The notes beneath the pieces were generated by a model. That model was not told the origin of the DNA, made no database searches, and worked only from the letters and a program-made list of their open reading frames with translations. Shown piece after piece: positions 24,627 through 33,461 of a stretch of 42,997 nt of DNA. This DNA comes from Gracilibacillus oryzae (GTDB lineage: Bacteria > Bacillota > Bacilli > Bacillales > Amphibacillaceae). Where the stretch lies: the NCBI RefSeq assembly GCF_009498735.1, contig NZ_ML762455.1, positions 1 to 42,997 of the forward strand, in the 5' to 3' direction. The first letter of the stretch is position 1, and each line of letters begins with the position of its first letter. The position numbers were made by a program, and so were the translations under genes.

Positions 24627-25601
24627 ATGGCACAACCTTTGGATACATCAGCTAATACGAATAACCTTACAAGTCAGACATCAGAAAGAGGGAAAAAGAA
24701 AAAAGGTCCAATGGAATATATCAAAAAAAATTATATTTTGTATCTGTTTCTATTACCGGCTGTGCTCTTAGTATTTATCTTTAAATATATTCCGATGTAT
24801 GGTGTGACTATCGCTTTTAAGGATTTCAGTCCATTAAAAGGTGTGGCAGGAAGCGAGTGGGTCGGATTTGAGCATTTTATCAAATTTTTAGAATCACCTA
24901 ATTTTCAGCAGATTTTTATAAATACGATTAAGTTGAGTGCTTTTGATCTACTATTTGGTTTTCCTATACCAGTAATATTAGCAATCATGTTAAACCAAGT
25001 AAGAAGGGCAAAAATCAAGAAAAACATTCAGCTGATTATTTATGCGCCACACTTTATATCAGTTGTGGTTATTGCAGGTATGATTTTTATCTTTCTTTCG
25101 CCAGCCGGTCCACTAAATGCATTACTCACTTTAGTATTGGATCGCCCGATATCCTTTATGTCTGAACCAGAGTATTTTAGAACTATTTTCATTGCATCAG
25201 GTATATGGCAGGGGGCAGGCTTCGCATCAATTATATATGTTGCCGCACTATCTAATGTAGACCCGCAGTTACACGACGCAGCAACAATAGATGGCGCCTC
25301 CTTATTGCAACGGATCAGACATATTGATTTGCAAACATTGAAGCCAACAATGACGGTATTGTTCATTTTAGCTGTTGGAGGGATTATGACGATTGGATTT
25401 GAGAAAGCATATTTGCTGCAAACCTCTATGAATTTACCTGCTTCAGAGATTATAGACACATATGTTTATAAACGAGGGCTGCAGGCGGCCGATTGGTCAT
25501 TCGGTGCTGCCATAGGTTTATTTAACTCAATTATTAGTTTGGTCTTACTAGTTACAGTTAATACAGTTGTGAAAAAAATTAATGGTGAAACTCTTTATTA
25601 G
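24627..25601 (+). CDS. Sugar ABC transporter permease, LplB/YtcP-upstream type
   Basis: A 324-residue binding-protein-dependent permease of the LplB family. A polar N-terminus of about 30 residues precedes six hydrophobic helices; the cytoplasmic EAA-type loop is DAATIDGASLLQRIRHIDL. GAAGGAGGGG lies just upstream of the ATG. It heads a permease-permease-binding protein-GH32 operon after a terminator and a cre-like site. With LplC-type and LplA-type partners it would import oligosaccharides, here probably fructo-oligosaccharides. No ATPase gene is in the window; such importers commonly share the MsmX ATPase encoded elsewhere. Confidence 0.85.
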   Translation: MAQPLDTSANTNNLTSQTSERGKKKKGPMEYIKKNYILYLFLLPAVLLVFIFKYIPMYGVTIAFKDFSPLKGVAGSEWVGFEHFIKFLESPNFQQIFINTIKLSAFDLLFGFPIPVILAIMLNQVRRAKIKKNIQLIIYAPHFISVVVIAGMIFIFLSPAGPLNALLTLVLDRPISFMSEPEYFRTIFIASGIWQGAGFASIIYVAALSNVDPQLHDAATIDGASLLQRIRHIDLQTLKPTMTVLFILAVGGIMTIGFEKAYLLQTSMNLPASEIIDTYVYKRGLQAADWSFGAAIGLFNSIISLVLLVTVNTVVKKINGETLY

Positions 25602-25616
25602 GAAGGAGGCGGTAAA

Positions 25617-26507
25617 GTGAATAACAAGCTCATAAATAACTCAAAAACTGATAAACTATTGCTGCTTATTAATAAGATACTTTTGAGTATTACAGTACTA
25701 ATTGTCACAATACCACTTTTGTATGTACTATTGGGATCATTCTTGCAGCCTGATATTTTACTAACGAAGGGGTTCTCATTCGATCCTAAACATTGGACAG
25801 TAGAGGGTTATGTTCGAATTTTTAATGATGGATCCATTATGAGAGGATTTCTGAATTCGATCCTATATGCAACTGGTTTTACTCTTGTATCTGTTGGTTT
25901 TACCATCCTTGCTGGCTACTCATTATCTGTTGACAACCTGGCAGGAAAAAGAATTATTATGATCTATTTTTTGATTACTATGTTCTTTAATGGTGGCATG
26001 GTTCCGACTTACCTATTAGTAAAAGATATTGGACTGCTGAACAGTCCTTGGGCAATTATCTTACCTGGTGCCGTTACTGTTTGGAATATTATTCTGGCAA
26101 GAACATACTTTAAAGGTTTACCGAATGAATTAAAAGAGGCGGGAAGAATAGATGGAGCATCAGATGCAAGAATTTTCCTTAGTATTATTTTGCCATTGTC
26201 TAAACCAATTATCTTCGTCCTTGCACTTTATTCATTTATTGGACAATGGAATGCCTATTTCGAGGCGATGATTTACTTAGAGGATAGATCTCTCTATCCA
26301 TTACAACTAATCCTGCGTGATATTTTAATCCAAAATGAAGTTGAGCCAGGGATGATTGGGGATCAAATGGCAAGAGCAGAATTACAAAGGGTTGCTGAAA
26401 TGATAAAGTATTCTGCCATTGTTATAGCAAGCTTACCACTTATTATTATGTATCCTTTCTTCCAGAAGTATTTCGAGAAAGGTGTTATGGTAGGATCGTT
26501 AAAATAA
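25617..26507 (+). CDS. Sugar ABC transporter permease, LplC type
   Basis: A 296-residue permease with six predicted helices, partner of the preceding LplB-type permease. The EAA loop is KEAGRIDGASDARIFLSIIL; GSFLQPD near the N-terminus and MYPFFQKYFEKGVMVGSLK at the C-terminus are characteristic of the LplC/CUT1 subgroup. The start is GTG at 25617 with GGAAGGAGG 6-7 nt upstream, 15 nt after the first permease. Confidence 0.85.
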   Translation: MNNKLINNSKTDKLLLLINKILLSITVLIVTIPLLYVLLGSFLQPDILLTKGFSFDPKHWTVEGYVRIFNDGSIMRGFLNSILYATGFTLVSVGFTILAGYSLSVDNLAGKRIIMIYFLITMFFNGGMVPTYLLVKDIGLLNSPWAIILPGAVTVWNIILARTYFKGLPNELKEAGRIDGASDARIFLSIILPLSKPIIFVLALYSFIGQWNAYFEAMIYLEDRSLYPLQLILRDILIQNEVEPGMIGDQMARAELQRVAEMIKYSAIVIASLPLIIMYPFFQKYFEKGVMVGSLK

Positions 26508-26527
26508 AAATAAAGTGAGGGATATAT

Positions 26528-28147
26528 ATGAAGAATTTGTATCGAGGTTTAGCACTGGTGCTATTTTTAAGTATGTTATTGATTGCTGGCTGCAGTAGTG
26601 ATGAAAAAGCTTCTTCTGAAAATTATGAGTTAACTGATGTCAGCTTTCCTTTAGAGGAAGAAGTTACTTTAAAATTTATAACTGAAAGCTCACCCATGGC
26701 TCCTGAAGATCCTAATGATAAATTGATTTTACAGCGGTTAGAGGAAGAGACAGGTGTGCACATTGAATGGAAGAACTATACAGGTGAATCTTTTGCGGAA
26801 CAAAGAAACCTAGCTGTAGCGAGTGGCGATTTGCCTGATGCTATTATGAATGCTGGTTATAGTGATTATGAATTACTAGACCTAGCCGATGAAGGTGCCA
26901 TTGTACCTGTGGAAGATTTAATTGATCAGTATATGCCTAATTTACAAGCTGTATTGGAGAAAGCGCCAGAATATCGTGCGATGATGACAGCCCCCGATGG
27001 ACATATATATGCTTTTCCTTGGATTGAAGAATTAGGATCTGGAAAAGAGAGTATTCATTCACTGGATGCTACTGGCTGGATCAATGTGGAATGGTTGAAT
27101 GAACTAGGGCTGGAAATGCCCTCCACAACAGAAGAATTAAAAGAGGCATTAATTGCCTTTAAAGAAAATGATATGGCTGGTGACGGTCAAACCATTCCAA
27201 TGTCTTTTATTATTAACCATGGCGGGGAAGATTTATCTTTTTTATTTTCTCCATTTGGCGAAGGTGAGAACTGGGATCATACGGTGGTAACTAATGACGA
27301 TAAAGTCCTTTTTACATCTGGACAAGATGGATATAAAGATGCTATTACCTACTTAAATGAATTGTATGAATTAGGTTTAATGGATGTAGAAGCATTTGAA
27401 CAAGAGTGGAATACTTACCTTGCCAAGGGTAAGGAAGAACGATATGGTCTGTATTTCACATGGGATAAAGCTAATATCACTGGTATGAATGATAAATATG
27501 ATATGTTACCGCCATTAGAAGGTCCCGATGGTCGTATACATGTGGCTCGTTCTAATGGTATGGGATTTGACCGTGCTCGAATGGTTGTTACGAGTGCTAA
27601 TGAGAATCTAGAATTAACGGCGAAATGGATCGATCAATTATATGATCCTCACCAGTCTGTGCAAAATAACTGGGGGACATATGGTCACGAAGAGAAGCAA
27701 AATATCTTTGAATTTGATGAAGACAAAAAGATGCTTAGACATTTACCATTAGAGGGAACGGCACCTGTAGAACTGCGGGAGGAAACTTCTATTGGCGGAC
27801 CATTGGCTATTTTGGATGAATATTACGGTGATGTGACAACAATGCCAGATGATGCTGCATGGAGATTAGAACAACTTCACGAAAATCTAGTTCCTTATAT
27901 GAATAATGAGAACATTTATCCAAACGTATTTATGTCATTAGAAGAACTGGAACAGCTTTCTGATATTGAAGCAGATTTGTTTCCATATGTTGAAAGAAAA
28001 AAAGCAGAGTGGATTACTAATGGCAATGTTGAAGAAGAATGGGAAGAGTATCTGGCAGAATTAGATCGTCTTGGCTATCAAGAATGGTTAGAAATTAAAC
28101 AGACTGCATATGATCGAAATAGAGAGGCAGAAGTGGAGGCACAATAA
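26528..28147 (+). CDS. Lipoprotein sugar-binding protein, LplA type
   Basis: A 539-residue extracellular substrate-binding lipoprotein for the LplB/LplC permeases. A type II signal peptide ends in lipobox IAGC. The mature part is strongly acidic and of the large LplA/YtcQ type: ETGVHIEWKNYTGESFAEQ, LAVASGDLPDAIMN, and APDGHIYAFPWIEE are typical. The length (about 540) fits that group rather than the 420-450-residue proteins such as the one encoded at 22326. A GTGAGGG site precedes the ATG. The acidic composition fits an exported protein of a salt-tolerant bacterium. Confidence 0.85.
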   Translation: MKNLYRGLALVLFLSMLLIAGCSSDEKASSENYELTDVSFPLEEEVTLKFITESSPMAPEDPNDKLILQRLEEETGVHIEWKNYTGESFAEQRNLAVASGDLPDAIMNAGYSDYELLDLADEGAIVPVEDLIDQYMPNLQAVLEKAPEYRAMMTAPDGHIYAFPWIEELGSGKESIHSLDATGWINVEWLNELGLEMPSTTEELKEALIAFKENDMAGDGQTIPMSFIINHGGEDLSFLFSPFGEGENWDHTVVTNDDKVLFTSGQDGYKDAITYLNELYELGLMDVEAFEQEWNTYLAKGKEERYGLYFTWDKANITGMNDKYDMLPPLEGPDGRIHVARSNGMGFDRARMVVTSANENLELTAKWIDQLYDPHQSVQNNWGTYGHEEKQNIFEFDEDKKMLRHLPLEGTAPVELREETSIGGPLAILDEYYGDVTTMPDDAAWRLEQLHENLVPYMNNENIYPNVFMSLEELEQLSDIEADLFPYVERKKAEWITNGNVEEEWEEYLAELDRLGYQEWLEIKQTAYDRNREAEVEAQ

Positions 28148-28148
28148 T

Positions 28149-29603
28149 ATGTCATTAAAACAGACAGAAATGTTTCGACCTTGGTTGCATTTTGCACCAA
28201 AAAAGAATTGGATGAATGATCCAAATGGGTTAGTATATTTCAATGGCGAATATCATCTTTTCTTTCAATACAACCCAAATGATAGCAAATGGGGCCCCAT
28301 GCATTGGGGCCATGCCATCAGTAAAGATCTAATTACATGGGATGAGCTGCCAATTGCTCTATATCCAGATGAATATGGTACGATTTTTTCTGGGAGTTGT
28401 GTAGTTGATTGGAATAATACTACAGGTTTTTTTCCGGATGAACCTGGACTAGTCGCTATTTTCACACATCATCTGGAGACTGAACTAAATAAAACACCAA
28501 TACAATCACAAAGTTTAGCTTACAGTTATGATAACGGTAGAACGTGGAAAAAGTATCAAAGCAACCCAGTATTAGAACACGATACAAAAGTTGACTTTAG
28601 AGATCCAAAAGTGTTTTGGCATCAGGTATCAAATAAGTGGATAATGGTTTTGGCAACTGGCCAAACAATCTCTATATATTCTTCGCCCAATTTAATTGAA
28701 TGGTCTTACGAGAGTGAGTTTGGGGAGAATATTGGATCACATGAAGGGGTTTGGGAGTGTCCAGACTTGTTTGAATTGCAAATAGAAGAAAGTGAAGAAT
28801 CTAGATGGGTACTCTTAGTTAGTATTGGAGACAATCCACATTTGGACAGTGGTTCACGTACGCAATATTTTGTGGGAACATTCGACGGTACTCAATTTAA
28901 GGCTAAACATAATGAGGTAAGATGGTTAGATTACGGGAAAGACAATTATGCAGGTGTAAGCTTTTCTGATATTCCTGAAGAAGACGGAAGGCGTATATAT
29001 TTAGGCTGGATGAGTAATTGGCGTTATGCAAATGATGTACCTACTCATGGCTGGAGAAGTCAAATGACATTACCCCGAGTGTTAGGGCTTCGTAAAGTGC
29101 AGGATTCCTACACTTTAGTACAGACGCCTGTACAGGAGTTGGAAAAATATTTTACTAATGAAAAAATATTGGAGAACAAGTTAATACAAAAGGAATTTCG
29201 GTTTGATCTTGATGAGTCATATGGAATGATAACATTAAATATTGAAGATATTTCTGCAGAGAGAATAAGTCTAAACATTCATCATTCACAAACAAACGTG
29301 ACATCCATCACTATTGATGTTGAAAAGCTAATATTGACTCTGGATCGCAGCAAATCAGGAATTACATCTTTTTCAGATAATTTCTTAAAACAACAAAATG
29401 TAAAAATACCTAATACAGAGAAGATTAAATTAAACATAATCATTGATTCTGCTTCTATTGAGGTATTCGGAAATGAAGGTGAATTCGCATTAACTAGCTT
29501 AATATACCCAGATAAAGCATGTGAAGAAATTTCGCTTCAAGTTCTAGATGGTGAGATGGTCGTTAATGGATGTATCTCAAAACCTAGCGATTATTCAAAT
29601 TGA
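28149..29603 (+). CDS. Cytoplasmic GH32 beta-fructosidase
   Basis: A 484-residue GH32 enzyme with no signal peptide, so probably cytosolic. It should release fructose from imported fructo-oligosaccharides or sucrose. The canonical motifs are intact: nucleophile D24 in NWMNDPNG, the FFQYNP..MHWGHA block, D152 in FRDPKV, acid/base E203 in WECPDLF, and a C-terminal beta-sandwich ending in IEVFGNEGEFALTS. The ATG at 28149 overlaps the end of the binding-protein region and follows GGAGG by 9 nt; an in-frame ATG 39 nt earlier lies inside the previous gene and has no site. It is last in the importer operon before a terminator. Exo-levanase, exo-inulinase and sucrase activities cannot be separated by sequence alone. 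Confidence 0.9.
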   Translation: MSLKQTEMFRPWLHFAPKKNWMNDPNGLVYFNGEYHLFFQYNPNDSKWGPMHWGHAISKDLITWDELPIALYPDEYGTIFSGSCVVDWNNTTGFFPDEPGLVAIFTHHLETELNKTPIQSQSLAYSYDNGRTWKKYQSNPVLEHDTKVDFRDPKVFWHQVSNKWIMVLATGQTISIYSSPNLIEWSYESEFGENIGSHEGVWECPDLFELQIEESEESRWVLLVSIGDNPHLDSGSRTQYFVGTFDGTQFKAKHNEVRWLDYGKDNYAGVSFSDIPEEDGRRIYLGWMSNWRYANDVPTHGWRSQMTLPRVLGLRKVQDSYTLVQTPVQELEKYFTNEKILENKLIQKEFRFDLDESYGMITLNIEDISAERISLNIHHSQTNVTSITIDVEKLILTLDRSKSGITSFSDNFLKQQNVKIPNTEKIKLNIIIDSASIEVFGNEGEFALTSLIYPDKACEEISLQVLDGEMVVNGCISKPSDYSN

Positions 29604-29613
29604 TTTTGTAAAA

Positions 29614-29650
29614 GAAGCCAGAAGCCTGCAAAATCCTTCTGGCTTTCTTG
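29614..29650 (+). terminator. Terminator after the importer/GH32 operon
   Basis: AAGCCAGAAG and CTTCTGGCTT form a 10-bp stem with an 11-nt loop, followed by TCTTGTAGTTT. The imperfect T-tract may allow read-through into the fructokinase gene 45 nt away. Confidence 0.7.
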
Positions 29651-29694
29651 TAGTTTGTCCATATTAAAGAATATAAGAAGAGTTGGTGATCAAG

Positions 29695-30681
29695 ATGGCT
29701 GATGTAGCAGCATTAGGAGAAATACTAGTTGATTTTACCTCAGGTGGAATTAGTGAAAATGGAAGTCCTGTATTCATTGCAAATCCAGGAGGGGCTCCAG
29801 GAAATTTATTGGTTGCATTATCACGACTTGGAAAAGATACCACATTTATCGGGGCAGTTGGGAAAGATAAATTTGGTATGATGCTGGAAGATACATTAAA
29901 AGATTATGGGGTGTCCACAGCTGGAATGGTTCATTCAGATATACATACTACACTAGCGTTTGTTCATATAAATGAAAGTGGTGATCGTTCTTTTAGTTTC
30001 TGCAGAAATCCGGGAGCCGATGTGATGTTATCATCGAATGAATTGAAGCCAGATTTAATTACAGGATCGAAGATTTTTCACGTCGGGTCACTATCCATGA
30101 CGAATAACCCTTCAAGAGAGGCAACGAGAGAAGCCCTGAAGATTGCAAAAAGTCATAAGATAACAATCTCCTGCGACCCTAACCTTCGACTTAGTTTATG
30201 GAAGAGTCAAGAAGAGGCCAAAGAGAGAATTAAAGAAATATTAAGTTATGCTGACATAGCAAAACTATCAGAAGAGGAGTTAGAATTTTTAACTGGTACA
30301 AATAAAGTAGAAAAAGGTGCAAGTGAAGTATTAGAGCAGTATAACATGTCCTTGCTTTTTATTACAGCTGGTAGTAAGGGAAGTTATTGTTTTTCAGAAA
30401 AGACTGGATTATTTGAAGCTGGAATGCCAATAAAAGCAATTGATACGACAGGATGCGGAGATGCTTTCTTTGCAGGGATATTATATAAAGTATTAGATAA
30501 TAACATGCAATATAAAGGTTTAACAGAGAAAATGATAAAGGATTTACTGGTTTTTGGAAATGCTATGGGGGCATATGTTGCTCGGAAACAAGGTGGGATT
30601 CCAGCACTTCCTGATTTACCCGAAATTAATAAGTTCATTTTAGATAAAAATAGAAAAGATCACGAGAAAATGAAACAATAA
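29695..30681 (+). CDS. scrK: PfkB-family fructokinase
   Basis: A 328-residue sugar kinase of the PfkB/ribokinase family, predicted to phosphorylate fructose released by the GH32 enzymes. Visible features are the N-terminal GEILVDF, the NPGGAPGNLLVALSRLG signature, and the C-terminal signature DTTGCGDAFFAG with catalytic base D256. The usual Ala of DTTGAGD is Cys, a mild variant. ATG 29695 has GGTGAT upstream; in-frame TTG and GTG codons 9-12 nt earlier are alternatives. Placement directly after the cytosolic GH32 gene supports a fructose substrate rather than another sugar. Confidence 0.85.
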   Translation: MADVAALGEILVDFTSGGISENGSPVFIANPGGAPGNLLVALSRLGKDTTFIGAVGKDKFGMMLEDTLKDYGVSTAGMVHSDIHTTLAFVHINESGDRSFSFCRNPGADVMLSSNELKPDLITGSKIFHVGSLSMTNNPSREATREALKIAKSHKITISCDPNLRLSLWKSQEEAKERIKEILSYADIAKLSEEELEFLTGTNKVEKGASEVLEQYNMSLLFITAGSKGSYCFSEKTGLFEAGMPIKAIDTTGCGDAFFAGILYKVLDNNMQYKGLTEKMIKDLLVFGNAMGAYVARKQGGIPALPDLPEINKFILDKNRKDHEKMKQ

Positions 30682-30790
30682 ATGAATCTAATAAATTTAA
30701 CCTTGGGGAGTAACTAGTTCTTAATTAAAGGTTGACAGAATTATCACAGACATTTAACACTCTTCATGAGTCAACCATAATATGTTTTTT

Positions 30791-30818
30791 AGACATCTCA
30801 ATTGAGGTGTCTTTTTTA
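30791..30818 (+). terminator. Terminator after the fructokinase gene
   Basis: AGACATCTCAATTGAGGTGT plus CT is a palindrome with one G-T pair and is followed by six T. It closes the fructan island. Confidence 0.8.
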
Positions 30819-30867
30819 TTTGTGAAGCTTATAACAAATAAAGCAAGAAGTGGAAAGTAAGATCAAC

Positions 30868-31029
30868 ATGAAATGGCTAGGCTTTAAACAAATAGATCAA
30901 CATCAAGTAAGGGGAATAATCGGGATTAAATATCTGTATCAACAGGCACGCGGTTTTTCGGCTGGTTTATTGGAGATGCTCGGTATAGTGTTATTGGGTT
31001 ATTTGTTATATCTTAATTCTGGGCTATAA
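30868..31029 (+). CDS. Candidate 53-residue single-span membrane protein
   Basis: An ATG-to-TAA frame of 53 codons in the gap between the fructokinase and deoxynucleoside kinase genes. It begins MKWLGFKQIDQ, has a basic middle (IKYLYQQARGF) and ends in a hydrophobic segment (LLEMLGIVLLGYLLYLNSGL) that could span the membrane. The upstream GTGGAAAG is only a weak ribosome site. I do not recognise it. The balanced composition and the positive-then-hydrophobic layout make it worth listing, but chance is possible. The rest of the gap (30682-30867, 31030-31114) holds only the terminator. Confidence 0.3.
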   Translation: MKWLGFKQIDQHQVRGIIGIKYLYQQARGFSAGLLEMLGIVLLGYLLYLNSGL

Positions 31030-31114
31030 TATAAAGATAAATAGTCCCGATTATCGATAAAGTCAAATCAGGAAGAATGATGAAGTTATCGAAAATCCTG
31101 AGGAGTTAATGTGA

Positions 31115-31786
31115 ATGGGAAATTTTTATCATGAATGTCTAAAAGGAATAAAAAAAGCAAAAGGGGATAATACAGAAATGATTACAATAGACGGAGTAGT
31201 AGGGGCAGGAAAAACAACCTTAATGGATATTATCGTAAAAGACTTAGGGTATACACCTTTTGAGGAGCCTGTTGTGAATAACCCAATATTAGATAAATTT
31301 TATTATGACAGGGAACGATACAGTTTTCCGCTTCAGGTCTTTTTCTTGAATGAGCGCTTCAACCATATAAAAAATGCCAGTAAAATAAAGAAAGCTGTAT
31401 TAGATCGTTCCATATACGGAGATGTTATCTTTGCCAAAATGCTAAAAGACGGTGGAGAGATGTCTGAAGAAGAATTTAACATTTATCTGAGTTTGTTTAA
31501 AAATATGATCGAACATTGTGAGCCTCCTGAATTAATGATTTACTTGGAAATATCATTAGAAGAAGCGGTCCGCCGTATTACCAGGCGTGGGAGAAGTTAC
31601 GAAATTGATACAGAAATAGCCTACTGGGAAAGATTGAATAAAGAGTACACAGAATATTTTCAGGCATATCATGCTTCACCATTATTGAAGATTAATGTGG
31701 ATCAGCTGAATTTTGAAAACAATCCATCAGACAGGGAATATGTGTTGACAACAATAAAGAAAAAACTGCAGACACTTGATCGATAA
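31115..31786 (+). CDS. Deoxynucleoside kinase (dCK/dGK family)
   Basis: A 223-residue cytosolic kinase that phosphorylates deoxynucleosides for salvage. Features: P-loop DGVVGAGKTT, the EEPVVNNPILDKFY substrate stretch, the DRS motif in LDRSIYGD, and the lid arginines in RRITRRGR. The family matches Bacillus Dck/Dgk (about 207-217 residues). The ATG at 31115 follows GAGGAG by 9 nt. A second in-frame ATG at 31178 has AAAGGGG 12 nt upstream and would give a product starting just before the P-loop, so the true start is open. Specificity (dA/dC versus dG) cannot be assigned here. Confidence 0.85.
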   Translation: MGNFYHECLKGIKKAKGDNTEMITIDGVVGAGKTTLMDIIVKDLGYTPFEEPVVNNPILDKFYYDRERYSFPLQVFFLNERFNHIKNASKIKKAVLDRSIYGDVIFAKMLKDGGEMSEEEFNIYLSLFKNMIEHCEPPELMIYLEISLEEAVRRITRRGRSYEIDTEIAYWERLNKEYTEYFQAYHASPLLKINVDQLNFENNPSDREYVLTTIKKKLQTLDR

Positions 31787-32663
31787 AAAATACTTCACCT
31801 GCTCAGAAAGCAGACGGCGACGCAAAAACTCAGTCGAATTGCTTTTTCTCCGGAATGAATATGTTAAAATAATAAAGAGTTTAGCCAATATTTTCCGAGC
31901 AGGTGATCATATAAATCCAACAGTAAATATCTTAGGCATTCCTTTTTCCAAATTAACTTTAAATGAAACAGCAACACTTCTTGAAGAGCATATCAACAAT
32001 GAATCTGCATCCTTACACCACCTTATTACAGCAAACCCTGAGATTTCCCTAATGTATCAATCAGATAGTCAATATAAAAAAATAATGGATCAAGCTGATT
32101 TAATCACACCAGATGGTATTGGGATAGTATTGGCATCGCGACGAAAAAAAGACCCTGTTCCAGAAAGAGTAACAGGATTTGACTTGCTGCACCAGCTGTT
32201 AGAGAAAGGTAATTATCATGGTTGGAGCTTTTACTTCCTTGGCACAGATGAAGAGACAAATGCAAAAGCAGTAAAAGAAATCGAGCAGAAGTATCCGAAT
32301 GTTACCATAGCAGGAAGACATCATGGCTTTTTCTCAAAAGAGGAAGAGGCTGGTATTATCGATGAGATTAAACAGACTAAGCCTGATGTTTTGATTGTCG
32401 CAATGGGTGCACCTTATTCAGATAAATGGATTTACCAGCATAAGCAAGAGTTGAGTGATGTCCAAGTTGTTTTTGGTGTTGGAGGAAGTCTTGATGTGAT
32501 CGCAGGCAAGGTTCAGGCGACACCGGAAATATGGAAAAAGTTAAACATGGAATGGCTGCATCGATTAATTACGGCTCCTGCTGCCAAAGGGCAAAAATCA
32601 AGATGGCTAAGACAAACAGCAATCCCTAAATTCATTTATTATATACTAATGAAAAAGGTTTAA
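31776..32663 (+). CDS. tarA: WecG/TagA glycosyltransferase TarA (teichoic acid linkage unit)
   Basis: A WecG/TagA/CpsF-family enzyme that transfers N-acetylmannosamine to GlcNAc-PP-undecaprenol, starting wall teichoic acid linkage-unit synthesis at the inner membrane face. Family sequence is clear from about residue 46: NILGIPFSKLTL, ITANPEISLMYQ, the active-site TPDGIGIVLASRRK, VTGFDLLH and MGAPYSDKW, to GKVQATPEIWKKLNMEWLHR. The start is a problem. Residues 1-45 from TTG 31776 do not resemble the family, and that stretch contains a promoter-like TGTTAAAAT (31863-31871). A well-placed AGGTGATC at 31901 precedes AUA at 31911, exactly where the family sequence begins. The longest frame is given; the real protein may start near 31911 (about 250 residues). 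Confidence 0.8.
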   Translation: MIDKKYFTCSESRRRRKNSVELLFLRNEYVKIIKSLANIFRAGDHINPTVNILGIPFSKLTLNETATLLEEHINNESASLHHLITANPEISLMYQSDSQYKKIMDQADLITPDGIGIVLASRRKKDPVPERVTGFDLLHQLLEKGNYHGWSFYFLGTDEETNAKAVKEIEQKYPNVTIAGRHHGFFSKEEEAGIIDEIKQTKPDVLIVAMGAPYSDKWIYQHKQELSDVQVVFGVGGSLDVIAGKVQATPEIWKKLNMEWLHRLITAPAAKGQKSRWLRQTAIPKFIYYILMKKV

Positions 32664-32699
32664 AATTTTTTTTTATTATGAAGTGGAGGAGTGATTGAT

Positions 32700-33461
32700 T
32701 TGTACTGGCTTCATACACATTTTCATTCAGAAACACTGAATATGCCTGTTCCAATGGAAGTATTACTGCCTGAATCTTATGTTGGGACTGGTGCAAAGTA
32801 TCCTGCTCTTTATCTTCTCCATGATATGGGAGACGGCCACACAACATGGTTAAGAAAAACGAATCTGGAAAGCTATTTAGAAGAATTTTCTATTGCAGCA
32901 ATAATGCCTGCAGCACATCTGAGTTACTATGCTGATATGTTCTGCGGTAAAAAATACTTCACATACATTACGGAAGAGCTGCCCGCTATTTGTGAAAGAT
33001 TGTTTCCATTATCAACAGAAAGAGAAGACCGGATGATTGCTGGAACAGGAATTGGCGGATATGGTGCGCTGAAAGCAGGTATGTATGCATCAGATAATTT
33101 TAGTATAGCAGCATCTTTTTCCTCTCCAATCGATATAAATAATATTGCAGCGAGAGTACATACAATAAATTCAGCTGATATCTTTGGACCAGATCCGGAT
33201 TTAAAAGGGAGCAGACATGACCTTTATGCAGCGGAAAAGATACACACAAAGACACACTTCTATTTAGACTGTGAAACAACCAGTGAATTTTATCACGAAA
33301 ATCTATTATTTGCTCAACATTTAGAACACCAGAATCTCATTCATTCATTCATAGAAATGAAAGCGATGACAAATGTACGGATACAACAGGACATTTCATT
33401 ACAGAACTTTGTTAAATGGTTAGCAGATCATAAGACCACTGTCAGAAAGGAGGATCGCTAA
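32700..33461 (+). CDS. EstA-like esterase paralogue lacking the catalytic triad
   Basis: A 253-residue alpha/beta-hydrolase of the esterase D / EstA (tributyrin esterase) family by overall sequence: PVPMEVLLPESY, YPALYLLHDMGDG, KKYFTYITEELP. The nucleophile elbow, GLSNGGYG in the next gene, reads GTGIGGYG here, with Gly117 in the place of Ser. The Asp and His positions of the neighbour (GSLDTW, GHTWDFW) are also not preserved. It should therefore have no hydrolase activity, though the reading frame is intact, suggesting a retained non-catalytic role or early decay. TTG 32700 is 10 nt after GGAGG; the GTG at 32691 touches that site. The next gene begins directly after its stop. Confidence 0.75.
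   Translation: MYWLHTHFHSETLNMPVPMEVLLPESYVGTGAKYPALYLLHDMGDGHTTWLRKTNLESYLEEFSIAAIMPAAHLSYYADMFCGKKYFTYITEELPAICERLFPLSTEREDRMIAGTGIGGYGALKAGMYASDNFSIAASFSSPIDINNIAARVHTINSADIFGPDPDLKGSRHDLYAAEKIHTKTHFYLDCETTSEFYHENLLFAQHLEHQNLIHSFIEMKAMTNVRIQQDISLQNFVKWLADHKTTVRKEDR

Noticed and set aside
30730-30776. GGTTGAC and GTCAACC 33 bp apart, resembling halves of the levanase operator.
   Set aside because: The half-sites are in the reverse order to the real operator and far apart, inside the 3' region of the fructokinase transcript; a weak hairpin or chance is likelier.
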